DNA of 64,000 bases from Holophagales bacterium (GTDB taxonomy: Bacteria > Acidobacteriota > Thermoanaerobaculia > Multivoradales > Multivoraceae). The stretch covers positions 80,955 to 144,954 of the forward strand of contig VXSP01000031.1 in NCBI GenBank assembly GCA_009837885.1, in the 5' to 3' direction. Position 1 is the first letter of the stretch, and the number at the start of each line of letters is the position of its first letter. Position numbers and translations under genes: made by a program. The notes under the pieces are model-generated. The model saw only the letters and a program-made list of their open reading frames with translations. It ran no database searches and was not told the origin of the DNA. Positions 28,042-36,478 of this stretch are shown here, in pieces.

Positions 28042-31016
28042 CGCAGCAAACCATGACACCGGCCGAATCCACCGCAAGCGGCGCCCTGCCCTTCGCCGAC
28101 CGCCACATCGGCCCCCGTGCCGCCGAGATCGAGCAGATGCTCGAGGCGCTGGGTCAGTCCTCGCTCGCGAGCCTGATCGACGCCGCCGTACCGGCCGCGA
28201 TCCGCGGCGACACTTCCGCCCGCGACATTGCCACCGGCGGCCTCGAACTGCCGCCGCCGGCTTCCGAAGCCGCGACGCTGGTCGAACTCGACGAGATCGC
28301 CGCCGGCAACCAGGTGCTGCGCAGCTTCATCGGCATGGGCTACCACGGCTGCGTGACGCCGCCGGTCATCCAGCGCAACGTCCTCGAGAACCCTGGCTGG
28401 TACACGGCCTATACGCCGTATCAGCCGGAGATCTCCCAGGGCCGGCTGGAGGCGCTGCTCAACTTCCAGACGATGATCGCCAGCCTCACCGGCCTCGAGG
28501 TGGCGAACGCCTCCCTGCTCGACGAGCCGACCGCCGCGGCCGAAGCGATGACGCTGTGCTGGGCCGAGAAGCGGCGCCAGGGACGGTTCTTCGTGTCGGA
28601 GGGCTGTCACCCGCAGACGATCGAGGTGGTCCGGACCCGCGCCCAGCCGCTCGGCATCGAGGTCGAGGTCGGCGATCACGAAGACCTGGGCCCGGAGGGG
28701 GACCTGGACCCGGAAGGCGTGTTCGCGGCCCTGGTCCAGCAACCGGCCACCGACGGCAGCGTTCATGACTACCGGGGGCTGGCCGAACGGATGCGCGAAG
28801 CCGGCGGCATGACGATCGCCGCCGCCGATCCTCTCGCCCTCTGCCTGCTCGAGGCCCCCGGCGCCTGGGGCGCCGACGTCGCGGTCGGCAGTACCCAGCG
28901 CTTCGGCCTGCCGATGGGGTTCGGCGGACCGCACGCCGCCTACATCGCCGTACGCGACCGGCTGAAGCGGCGGCTGCCGGGCCGCCTGGTCGGCGTCACC
29001 CACGACGACGATCACCGGCCGGCGCTGCGCCTGGCGCTCCAGACCCGGGAACAGCACATCCGCCGCGACCGCGCCACCAGCAACATCTGCACCGCCCAGG
29101 TGCTGCCGGCGGTGATCGCGAGCTTCTACGCCGTCTACCACGGTCCGGAAGGGCTCGAATCGATCGCCGGAGCGGTCCACCGCCGCGCCGCACGTCTTGC
29201 CGAACGCCTGCGCTCCCTCGGCTTCACGCTTCGCTCCGGCACGTTCTTCGACACGGTGACGGCCGAAGTCGGCAGTGTCGCGGAGGAACGCCAGGTGCTC
29301 GCGGCGGCCCGGCGCCGCAAGCTGAACCTGCGGGAGTGGGGCTCGGGCGCCATCTCGGTCGCCTGCGATGAAACGACGACCGACTACGACATCGAGTCGG
29401 TGCTCGCGGCGTTCGCCGAAGTCGGCGCGACCGTTCCGGCCGACGAGTCTCCGGCCGGCGAGACGGAGCCCCTGCCGGCCGCGCTGCGCCGCACCACGCC
29501 CTGCCTCGATCATCCGGTGTTCAGCAGCTACCGGTCCGAGACGGAGCTGCTCCGCTACCTGCACCGGCTGGAAGCGCGTGACCTGTCGCTGACCACGTCC
29601 ATGATCCCGCTCGGGTCGTGCACGATGAAGCTGAACGGGACGGCGGAGATGATGCCGATCACCTGGCGTGGATTCGCCCACATGCATCCCTACGCCCCCG
29701 AAGACCAGACGACGGGCTACCGGAGACTCTGCGGCGACCTGGAAGGCTGGCTGGCGGACATCACGGGCTTCTCCGCCGTTTCCCTGCAGCCGAACGCCGG
29801 TTCCCAGGGAGAGTACGCCGGTCTGCTCGCGATCCGGAGCTACCACGAGAGCCGCGGCGAGGGAGCCCGCAACGTCTGCCTCATCCCCACCTCCGCTCAC
29901 GGCACGAACCCCGCCAGCGCCGTGCTGGCCGGGCTGAAGGTCGCGCCGGTCGCCTGCGACGAGGAGGGCAACATCGATCTCGACGACCTGCGCGCCCGCG
30001 CGGAAGCCCACAGCGAAGACCTCGCGGCGCTGATGGTCACCTACCCGTCAACCCATGGCGTGTTCGAGGAGGCGATCCGCGAGATCTGCGCCATCGTTCA
30101 CGACCGCGGCGGGCAGATCTACCTCGACGGCGCAAACATGAACGCCCAGGTCGGCGTCTGCCGGCCCGGCGAGTACGGCGCCGACGTTTGTCACCTGAAC
30201 CTGCACAAGACGTTCTGCATCCCCCACGGCGGCGGCGGTCCGGGCATGGGTCCGATCGCGGTCGCCGCCCATCTCGCGCCCTTCCTGCCACGGCACCCCC
30301 TCGCGTCGATCGGGCAGTCGGACAGTGCCGGCAGCCAGGGAGACGGGGCGGTTGGCGCGGTGAGCGCGGCGCCCGTCGGCAGCGGCTCGATCCTGCCCAT
30401 CTCCTGGGCCTACATTCGCATGATGGGCGCCGCCGGGCTGCGCCACGCCACGGAAGTCGCGATCCTGAACGCGAACTACATCGCCCGCCGGCTCGAAACC
30501 CACTACCCCGTCCTGTACCGCGGCGCCGGCGGCCTGGTGGCTCACGAGTGCATCCTCGATCTGCGCGGCTTCAAGGCCTCGGGCGTGGAGGTCGACGATG
30601 TCGCCAAGCGACTCATCGACTACGGGTTCCACGCCCCGACCATGTCCTTCCCGGTCGCCGGCACGCTGATGGTCGAGCCGACCGAGAGCGAGTCGAAGGC
30701 CGAGCTCGACCGCTTCTGCGACGCGATGATCGCGATCCGCGCCGAGATCGCGGCGGTGGAACGCGGCGACATCGAGATCAAGGACAGCCCGCTGCGCGGC
30801 GCGCCGCACACCGCGGCGGCGATCAGCGCCGACGAGTGGAACCGTTCCTACTCCCGCCGGCAGGCGGCGTTCCCGGCCCCGTGGAACGACGAACACAAGT
30901 ACTGGCCTCCGGTCGGCCGGGTCGACAACGCCCACGGCGACCGCCACCTGATCTGCACCTGCGTCGGCATGGAGCCCTTCGAGGCGATCGGCGCCAGGGG
31001 CGCCTTCGCCCGCTGA
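28038..31016 (+). CDS. gcvP: glycine dehydrogenase (aminomethyl-transferring), full-length P protein
   Basis: 992 residues, the length of the single-chain P protein. N-terminal half: [72 protein letters not shown]-terminal half: [15 protein letters not shown], and the PLP lysine in [19 protein letters not shown] (Lys724). It decarboxylates glycine in the glycine cleavage system. No gcvT, gcvH or lpd is nearby, so the partners must be encoded elsewhere. The first codons overlap the antiporter gene. It is convergent with the first protease gene, only 16 nt away. Confidence 0.96.
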   Translation: MTQQTMTPAESTASGALPFADRHIGPRAAEIEQMLEALGQSSLASLIDAAVPAAIRGDTSARDIATGGLELPPPASEAATLVELDEIAAGNQVLRSFIGMGYHGCVTPPVIQRNVLENPGWYTAYTPYQPEISQGRLEALLNFQTMIASLTGLEVANASLLDEPTAAAEAMTLCWAEKRRQGRFFVSEGCHPQTIEVVRTRAQPLGIEVEVGDHEDLGPEGDLDPEGVFAALVQQPATDGSVHDYRGLAERMREAGGMTIAAADPLALCLLEAPGAWGADVAVGSTQRFGLPMGFGGPHAAYIAVRDRLKRRLPGRLVGVTHDDDHRPALRLALQTREQHIRRDRATSNICTAQVLPAVIASFYAVYHGPEGLESIAGAVHRRAARLAERLRSLGFTLRSGTFFDTVTAEVGSVAEERQVLAAARRRKLNLREWGSGAISVACDETTTDYDIESVLAAFAEVGATVPADESPAGETEPLPAALRRTTPCLDHPVFSSYRSETELLRYLHRLEARDLSLTTSMIPLGSCTMKLNGTAEMMPITWRGFAHMHPYAPEDQTTGYRRLCGDLEGWLADITGFSAVSLQPNAGSQGEYAGLLAIRSYHESRGEGARNVCLIPTSAHGTNPASAVLAGLKVAPVACDEEGNIDLDDLRARAEAHSEDLAALMVTYPSTHGVFEEAIREICAIVHDRGGQIYLDGANMNAQVGVCRPGEYGADVCHLNLHKTFCIPHGGGGPGMGPIAVAAHLAPFLPRHPLASIGQSDSAGSQGDGAVGAVSAAPVGSGSILPISWAYIRMMGAAGLRHATEVAILNANYIARRLETHYPVLYRGAGGLVAHECILDLRGFKASGVEVDDVAKRLIDYGFHAPTMSFPVAGTLMVEPTESESKAELDRFCDAMIAIRAEIAAVERGDIEIKDSPLRGAPHTAAAISADEWNRSYSRRQAAFPAPWNDEHKYWPPVGRVDNAHGDRHLICTCVGMEPFEAIGARGAFAR

Positions 31017-31032
31017 CCCTAGCCAGGCCTTA

Positions 31033-33141
31033 CTAGCCGGCCGGCCGGCAGGAGTCGGCGAACGCCGCCGGATCGGCCAGAGCCCCGAGTTCGTCCGCAC
31101 CCTTCGAGTAGCGGTACACCTCGCCCGTCTCCGTGTCGGTGATCGAGATCTCGAACGGCTGGGTCGTCGCCGAGGCGGCGTACACCCAGTGATGGCCGTT
31201 GATCGAGCAGCCGTCCAGCACCTTGACCAGCATCTCCCAATTGTCCCGGTCGAAGAAGCTGAACAGGCCCGAGTCGTTCGTGCCCGCGTGGACCACCCGG
31301 GCCGTGTTCGACGCGCCGTCGGCGCCCTGCCACTCCACCTCGATCTCGAAACGCGAGTCCTGGAGGCAGGCCGTCTCCGGGCCCGGCACGCAGCTTCCCG
31401 CCGGCGACGCGGCGTCCACCCGGAACATCCGCGACGACGTCGACTCGGCGCCCGCGCCCTCGACGGTGAGCGTCGCGCGGTAGAAGCCGGGCGACGACCA
31501 GGTGTGCGTGACGCTCTTGCCCGACGGCGTCCTGCCGCCGATCTCGAAGTCCCAGGAGCGCCGGGCGACGGTGCCTGAACTCGTGTCGGTGAAGGTGGCG
31601 TCCTCGCCGGTCCGGGCGCTGCACAGGCCGTCTTCGCAGGGCATGTCGACGCTGAACGACGCCACCGGCGGGACCGGCGGCGGAGGCGGAGGCTCGGGCT
31701 CCGGTTCGGGTTCCGGCTCCGGCGCAGGGGCGCCACCGCCGAAAGACGGCGGCACGAACACCGCGGGATACAGGAACCTGACCCCGTTCACGTCGTCGGT
31801 TCCCAAACCGGTGTTGACCCCATCCATGGTAAACAAAGGCCTCATGATGGCGCCACTATCATCCGAATGATCAAGACCAAGCGCGTGACCGACTTCGTGG
31901 GTCATGACCTTCACGAAGTCGTTGAACGCGCCCTCAGTGGAACAACGCAGCGTCTCAAAACTGTCGGGAGGACAGCGTAGACTAGAGAGTTCCAGGTAGG
32001 CCGTAAGCAATGTGTAAGTCTTGATTGTCACCTGATCGGTGGTCGAAGCCATCACGTTCGTGCCTGGAATCGTGTGCTCTTGAGGGCCTGGAAGCAACGC
32101 ACCGTGGGGTCTACGCAGGGAAATGTCCTCGTATCCGTCGCAAAGATCAGACACACTAGCGATCGCCAGAACCCCGTCGGCGCCATGTCCTACATCAAGC
32201 CATATCTCCGCGAGGTTCGGATCTCTTCCCCATGATGGCGGAATGTCGCGCCCGACATGGCTCGCAGCGAACGACACGCCTGGAGCCGCTCGGTTCCAGG
32301 CGCCTATCGCGGACCTGATGCCCCTCATTACATCAGCCACCTCCGTGGCCTCGTCGGCGTCATCGTCGGTCAGCGCATCTCGCTGAACGCCGTAGATTCT
32401 GAAGGTTATCGTTCGACCGAGGTCGAAGTCCCTCCACCTCGGCGCCATGTAGTTTTTCTTGCGACCTCCCACCGATTCGGGGCCGTCAGGTTTGAAGGTC
32501 CGTTCCCCAAGGCAAAAGTGGTTGCTGGCCCGGCCGAAGAGGACGTACGGCGACGCGACGGACCGCGGCCCATCCGCCGGGCCGGCCACAAGGTAGTCGG
32601 CCCGGCTCTCGCGGCCCGCGGCCCGGTCCTCGAGCCAGCGCCGGAACCGGGCGCTGTCCCGCACCGAGCCCTCTTCGGCGACCTGGCCGGAGGCCAGGTG
32701 CGGCGCGTCGCGCACGAGGATCCTCCGGCCCCGCTGCGACGCCTCGAAAAAGATGCCGAGCCCCAGGCCGACGGTACGGTACACGTCCTCGTCCTTCTCC
32801 AGAAAGAGCAGCACGCGGTTCCCTTCGGAGAGCATCGGCAAGCCGGCCAGGAATTCGCGCATCCCGCCCTCCACTCCCCCAGGCTGACGGACGGTCACGG
32901 CGCTCCCGGGCAGCCGGCCCTTCAGCACCGTCTCCACGCGCACCTGCGCGTCGGTGACCAGGCGGCCGTCGAGCCTGGCCGACGCCGTGCCCGTGACCTC
33001 GCCCCAGACGATGAGCTGCGCATGCCGGAGCATGTCCTCGTCGCTCTGCATCACGTAGACGATCGACCCCGCCGGCGCCGCAAGCAACGCCGCCAGCGCG
33101 ACCAGCCCGAAGAACGACCTCGTTCCCGCAAACGACCTCAT
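31033..33141 (-). CDS. secreted matrixin-type zinc metalloprotease with PKD and NGHHWV modules (paralogue 1)
   Basis: 702 residues from ATG 33141 with GGAGGAGG upstream. Parts in order: signal peptide (LVALAALLAAPAGS); an N-terminal domain shared by all paralogues (LIVWGEVTGTAS to about residue 175); the catalytic core with zinc site HEVGHALGLDH (His415, Glu416, His419, His425) and Met-turn GAIMRP; a Glu-Pro linker; a PKD domain (ASFSVDMPC ... RRSWDFE); and one C-terminal module (NDSGLFSFFD, NGHHWVYAA). The core DNA is less GC-rich than the ends, which nearly match the neighbouring copies. Target proteins are unknown. Confidence 0.85.
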   Translation of the reverse strand: MRSFAGTRSFFGLVALAALLAAPAGSIVYVMQSDEDMLRHAQLIVWGEVTGTASARLDGRLVTDAQVRVETVLKGRLPGSAVTVRQPGGVEGGMREFLAGLPMLSEGNRVLLFLEKDEDVYRTVGLGLGIFFEASQRGRRILVRDAPHLASGQVAEEGSVRDSARFRRWLEDRAAGRESRADYLVAGPADGPRSVASPYVLFGRASNHFCLGERTFKPDGPESVGGRKKNYMAPRWRDFDLGRTITFRIYGVQRDALTDDDADEATEVADVMRGIRSAIGAWNRAAPGVSFAASHVGRDIPPSWGRDPNLAEIWLDVGHGADGVLAIASVSDLCDGYEDISLRRPHGALLPGPQEHTIPGTNVMASTTDQVTIKTYTLLTAYLELSSLRCPPDSFETLRCSTEGAFNDFVKVMTHEVGHALGLDHSDDSGAIMRPLFTMDGVNTGLGTDDVNGVRFLYPAVFVPPSFGGGAPAPEPEPEPEPEPPPPPPVPPVASFSVDMPCEDGLCSARTGEDATFTDTSSGTVARRSWDFEIGGRTPSGKSVTHTWSSPGFYRATLTVEGAGAESTSSRMFRVDAASPAGSCVPGPETACLQDSRFEIEVEWQGADGASNTARVVHAGTNDSGLFSFFDRDNWEMLVKVLDGCSINGHHWVYAASATTQPFEISITDTETGEVYRYSKGADELGALADPAAFADSCRPAG

Positions 33142-33212
33142 CCGCCTGTACCTCCTCCGGGAAAGCTTTTACAACAGGGCGGCGGCCTGCGCATCTCCCG
33201 TTTGGGAGGTTC
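33138..33212 (-). promoter_or_regulatory. conserved upstream element of the protease family, copy A
   Basis: On the coding strand: palindrome CTCCC-AAAC-GGGAG, then ATGCGCAGG, a TGTTGTAAAAG stretch and GGAGGAGG before the gene. The ATG (33194) opens an 18-codon frame, MRRPPPCCKSFPGGGTGG, whose TGA overlaps the protease ATG (ATGA). Element ATG to gene ATG is 53 nt. It may be a coupled leader frame, or a promoter whose -10 is TTGTAA. Confidence 0.7.
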
Positions 33213-33290
33213 CGAGGCCGAGAAGGAGACGGGGGCGCCTGGACCGCCGCAAACCCGACGCCCACCACCCCGGGAGACGCGGTGAACGGC

Positions 33291-33500
33291 TCAGGCTCGT
33301 TCGAACTCCTGCCTGCTGATCCCGAGGTCTCGCAGAATTGCCCGCACGGTGCCTGCCCGGAGGTCGCGGCTTCCCCAGTTCGGGATCGTCGTGCGCACTC
33401 GCGTCGATCGCCGGATCCAGATCTCGTGGCTCCCGCGCCCCCTACGGTCCAGCTCGCAGTCGAGGCGCCGGAGCCTTCGCGTCAATTCGCGGTACGTCAA
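33291..33500 (-). CDS. hicA: HicA-family toxin (mRNA interferase)
   Basis: 69 residues from TTG 33500, overlapping the stop of hicB (TTGA). The HicA signature is visible: a dsRNA-binding-like fold with GRGSHEIWIRRST, TTIPNWGSRDLRAGTVRAILRDLGIS; the catalytic His is in GSHEIW. HicA degrades mRNA when free of HicB. The pair sits between two protease paralogues, and its order is antitoxin first. Confidence 0.88.
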   Translation of the reverse strand: MTYRELTRRLRRLDCELDRRGRGSHEIWIRRSTRVRTTIPNWGSRDLRAGTVRAILRDLGISRQEFERA

Positions 33501-33760
33501 ACGGCGACCATGACCTCGCCGACTCCGCGTTGCCCGCCAACGTCCACCGCCGCGGCAGCGACTTCGGGAGGGAGCGGATCGCCATGAGCGCGGTGAGACT
33601 CGATGAACGCCGCAGTGACGCTTTGCAGGTTCTCCAGCGCAAGGGCAGCGGTCTTCCCCCAGGCCCGGCAGCCGGGCAACGCGGGCACCTCCGCAAGGTA
33701 CATGCCCTCCGTCTCTTCCGACGGTTCCTTGAGGACGAACTCAAGCCTGTACAGTTTCAT
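33497..33760 (-). CDS. hicB: HicB-family antitoxin
   Basis: 87 residues from ATG 33760 with AAGGAGGG upstream. The partial RNase-H-like fold of HicB is seen in YLAEVPALPGCRAWGKTAALALENLQSVTAAFIESHRAHGDPLPPE. No DNA-binding tail follows, so it is the short HicB form. It is coupled to hicA by overlap. Confidence 0.88.
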   Translation of the reverse strand: MKLYRLEFVLKEPSEETEGMYLAEVPALPGCRAWGKTAALALENLQSVTAAFIESHRAHGDPLPPEVAAAAVDVGGQRGVGEVMVAV

Positions 33761-33913
33761 TGGCGACCCTCCTTGACGACCGCTCGGAACTCCCCGACGG
33801 CCTTCGCCGGCCCTGGTCTTCCCGATGAGCGGAGGCGCGTCTTCGAGTTCACGCTCCCATTCTAGTGCGCCCGCAGGTGCGCCAGACGCCCTCGTTTCGG
33901 GCGAGAACCAGCC
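33761..33913. other. gap between hicB and protease paralogue 2
   Basis: About 150 bp with no gene and no copy of the protease upstream element. It must contain the hicBA promoter. Confidence 0.4.
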
Positions 33914-36343
33914 CTAGCGGGCGGCCTCGCAGGAGTCAACGAACGCCGCCGGATCGGCCAGCGCCGCGAGTTCGTCAGCCCCCTTCACGTAGCGGTACAC
34001 CTCGCCCGTTTCCGTGTCCGTGACCGACATCTCGAACGGCAGGGAGGTCGCCGAAGCCGCGTACACCCAGTGATGGCCGTTCACTCCGCAACCGTCCAGC
34101 ACCTTCACCAACACCTCCCAGTTCCCCGGATCGAAGAACCAGAACAGGCCCGAGTCCTCCGTGCCGCGCCGCACCGTCCGCGCCACGCCGGCGTCGGCGT
34201 CCGTCGACCACTCGATCCCCACCTCGAAACGGCCGTCACCGAGCGACAGCGTCTCGCCGCCGGCAAGAGCCGACCAGCCGGCCCGGGAAGCCGGCGCCGC
34301 GCAGTCGTTCGAAAAGGCCTCGTTGTCCACCACCGCAGAGGCCACCTGCCCCGCCTCGTTGCGGAACTCCCGCAGCTCCCCCGTCGCCGTGTCCGTCACC
34401 CGGATCACGTAACCCAGGTCGGTCGCCGAGGCCGCGTACACCCAGTGGTGGCCGTTGATCGAGCAGCCGTTCAGCACCTTGACCAGCATCTCCCAGTTGT
34501 CACGATCGAAGAAACTGAACAACCCCGAGTCGTTCGTGCCCGCGTGGACCACGCGGCCCGCGTTCAACGCGCCGTCGCCCCCGTGCCATTCCACCTCGAC
34601 CTCGTAACGGGAGTCCTGCAGGCAGACCGTCTCCGGACCCGGCACGCAGCTTCCGGCGGGCGACGCCGGGTCCACCCGGAACATCCGGGTCGACGTCGAC
34701 TCGGCGCCGGCGCCTTCGACCGTCAGCGTCGAGCGGTAGAAGCCGGGCGACGGCCAGGCGTGCGTGACGCTCTTGCCCGACGGCGTCCTGCCGCCGGTCT
34801 CGAAGTCCCAGGAGCGCCGGGCGACGGTGCCCGAACTCGTGTCAGTGAAGGTGACGTCCTCGCCGGTCCGGGCGCCGCACAGGCCGTCCGCGCAGGACAT
34901 GTCGACCGTGAAAGACGCCACCGGCGGGACCGGCGGCGGTGGCGGTGGCGGTTCAGGCTCCGGTTCGGGTTCCGGCTCCGGCGCAGGTGCTCCGCCGCCG
35001 AAAGACGGCGGCGGAGCCACGACGGGGTACAGGAACTTGATCCCGTTCACGTCGTCCGTGCCCAGACCCGGGTTTACCCCATCGATCGTGGCCCTGGACC
35101 GCATGATGGAGCCCGCTTCATTCGAGTGGTGGAGACCGAGGGTGTGCCCGAGTTCGTGAGTGATGACCTCGACGAAGTCGTTGGCCGCGCCGTCTTCAAG
35201 CTTGGCAAGGTGTACGGCCAAGAGGGGGTGCGTGTAGATACGCGCACCATCGACGACGGCGGCCTTCACGTCGGTCCCGGGAATCGTGTGCACGGAGTCG
35301 GGGCGGGCGATGTGCGAGAAGCCCTCGCCCAAACTGTAGTTACAGGTCTTGCTCAAAATGGCACCCGCCACGATGAAGGGGTGGTCCGTCGGGAGGGTCG
35401 GAGCGCTAAGCTCGATCGTGGCCAGCCTGCGGTACCTGGCTTCCCCCCATTTCGGCAAGGTGGCCCCGTCCCAGATCGCGGCCAATCTGACGGCGGAGTT
35501 GGCCTTGGTCCACGCCGCCATCGCGGCCCTTATGCCGGACATCGCATCAGCGATCCTCGTGGCCTCGCTGGCATCCTCTGCCGACAAACTCTCCTGAAGC
35601 CCCCGGACATGGAAACTTACCGTCCCACCGGCATCGAAGCGCCTCCACCTTGGTACCACCCAGAACTCGTCGCGGGTCCAACCGGAGTTTGGGTCGTAGT
35701 ACTCTTCCCCTTCGCATTTGTGGCCCGAGGACTGACCGAAGAGAACGTAAGGTGACGCGACGGACCGCGGCCCGTCCGCCGGGTCGGCGGCAAGGTAGTC
35801 CGCCCGGCTCTCGCGGCCCGCGGCCCGGTCCTCGAGCCAGCGCCGGAACCGGGAGCTGTCCCGCACCGAGCCCTCTTCGGCGACCTGACCGGACGCCAGG
35901 TGCGGCGCGTCGCGCACGAGGATCTTCCGGCCCAGGTGCGACGCCTCGAAGAAGACGCCAAGGCCCAGGCCGACCGTGCGATACACGTCCTCGTGCTTCT
36001 CCAGGAAGAGCAGCACCCGGTTCCCTTCGGAGAGCATCGGCAGACCCGCCAGGAACTCGCTCCTCCCGCCCTCCACTCCCCCAGGCTGCCGGACGGTCAC
36101 GACGCTGCCGGCGAGCCGACCCTTCAGCACCGTCTCGACGCGCACCTGCGCGTCGGTGACCAGGCGGCCGTCGAGCCTGGCCGACGCCGTGCCCGTGACC
36201 TCGCCCCAGACGATGAGCTGCGCATGCCGGAGCATGTCCTCGTCGCTCTGCATCACGTAGACGATCGACCCCGCCGGCGCCGCAAGCAACGCCGCCAGCG
36301 CGACCAGCCCGAAGAACGACCTCGTTCCCGCAAACGACCTCAT
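33914..36343 (-). CDS. secreted matrixin-type zinc metalloprotease with PKD and two NGHHWV modules (paralogue 2)
   Basis: 809 residues from ATG 36343. The first 180 residues are almost identical to paralogue 1. The core differs and has the zinc site HELGHTLGLHH (His396, Glu397, His400, His406) and Met-turn GSIMRS. After the Glu-Pro linker and PKD domain come two copies of the C-terminal module (first NGHHWVYAASATDLGY, second GVNGHHWVYAA). The second copy is the extra part compared with paralogues 1, 3 and 4. The same two-module layout is found in paralogue 5. Confidence 0.85.
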   Translation of the reverse strand: MRSFAGTRSFFGLVALAALLAAPAGSIVYVMQSDEDMLRHAQLIVWGEVTGTASARLDGRLVTDAQVRVETVLKGRLAGSVVTVRQPGGVEGGRSEFLAGLPMLSEGNRVLLFLEKHEDVYRTVGLGLGVFFEASHLGRKILVRDAPHLASGQVAEEGSVRDSSRFRRWLEDRAAGRESRADYLAADPADGPRSVASPYVLFGQSSGHKCEGEEYYDPNSGWTRDEFWVVPRWRRFDAGGTVSFHVRGLQESLSAEDASEATRIADAMSGIRAAMAAWTKANSAVRLAAIWDGATLPKWGEARYRRLATIELSAPTLPTDHPFIVAGAILSKTCNYSLGEGFSHIARPDSVHTIPGTDVKAAVVDGARIYTHPLLAVHLAKLEDGAANDFVEVITHELGHTLGLHHSNEAGSIMRSRATIDGVNPGLGTDDVNGIKFLYPVVAPPPSFGGGAPAPEPEPEPEPEPPPPPPPVPPVASFTVDMSCADGLCGARTGEDVTFTDTSSGTVARRSWDFETGGRTPSGKSVTHAWPSPGFYRSTLTVEGAGAESTSTRMFRVDPASPAGSCVPGPETVCLQDSRYEVEVEWHGGDGALNAGRVVHAGTNDSGLFSFFDRDNWEMLVKVLNGCSINGHHWVYAASATDLGYVIRVTDTATGELREFRNEAGQVASAVVDNEAFSNDCAAPASRAGWSALAGGETLSLGDGRFEVGIEWSTDADAGVARTVRRGTEDSGLFWFFDPGNWEVLVKVLDGCGVNGHHWVYAASATSLPFEMSVTDTETGEVYRYVKGADELAALADPAAFVDSCEAAR

Positions 36344-36413
36344 CCGCCTGTACCTCCTCCGGGAAGGCTTTTACAACAGGGTGGCGGCCTGCGCATCTCC
36401 CGTTTGGGAGGTT
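36340..36413 (-). promoter_or_regulatory. conserved upstream element of the protease family, copy B
   Basis: Nearly identical to copy A: palindrome CTCCC-AAAC-GGGAG, ATGCGCAGG at 36396 downward, frame MRRPPPCCKSLPGGGTGG with its TGA overlapping the protease ATG. Distance to the gene ATG is 53 nt. Confidence 0.7.
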
Positions 36414-36478
36414 GCGGAGGCCGCAGAAGGGGGAGACCGGCCGACCCGCCGCGCCCTCGTTTCGGGCGAGAATCAGTT

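Noticed and set aside
33194..33212. Sigma-54 promoter at the protease upstream element
   Set aside because: The element has no TGGC-N8-TGC pattern at the required spacing.
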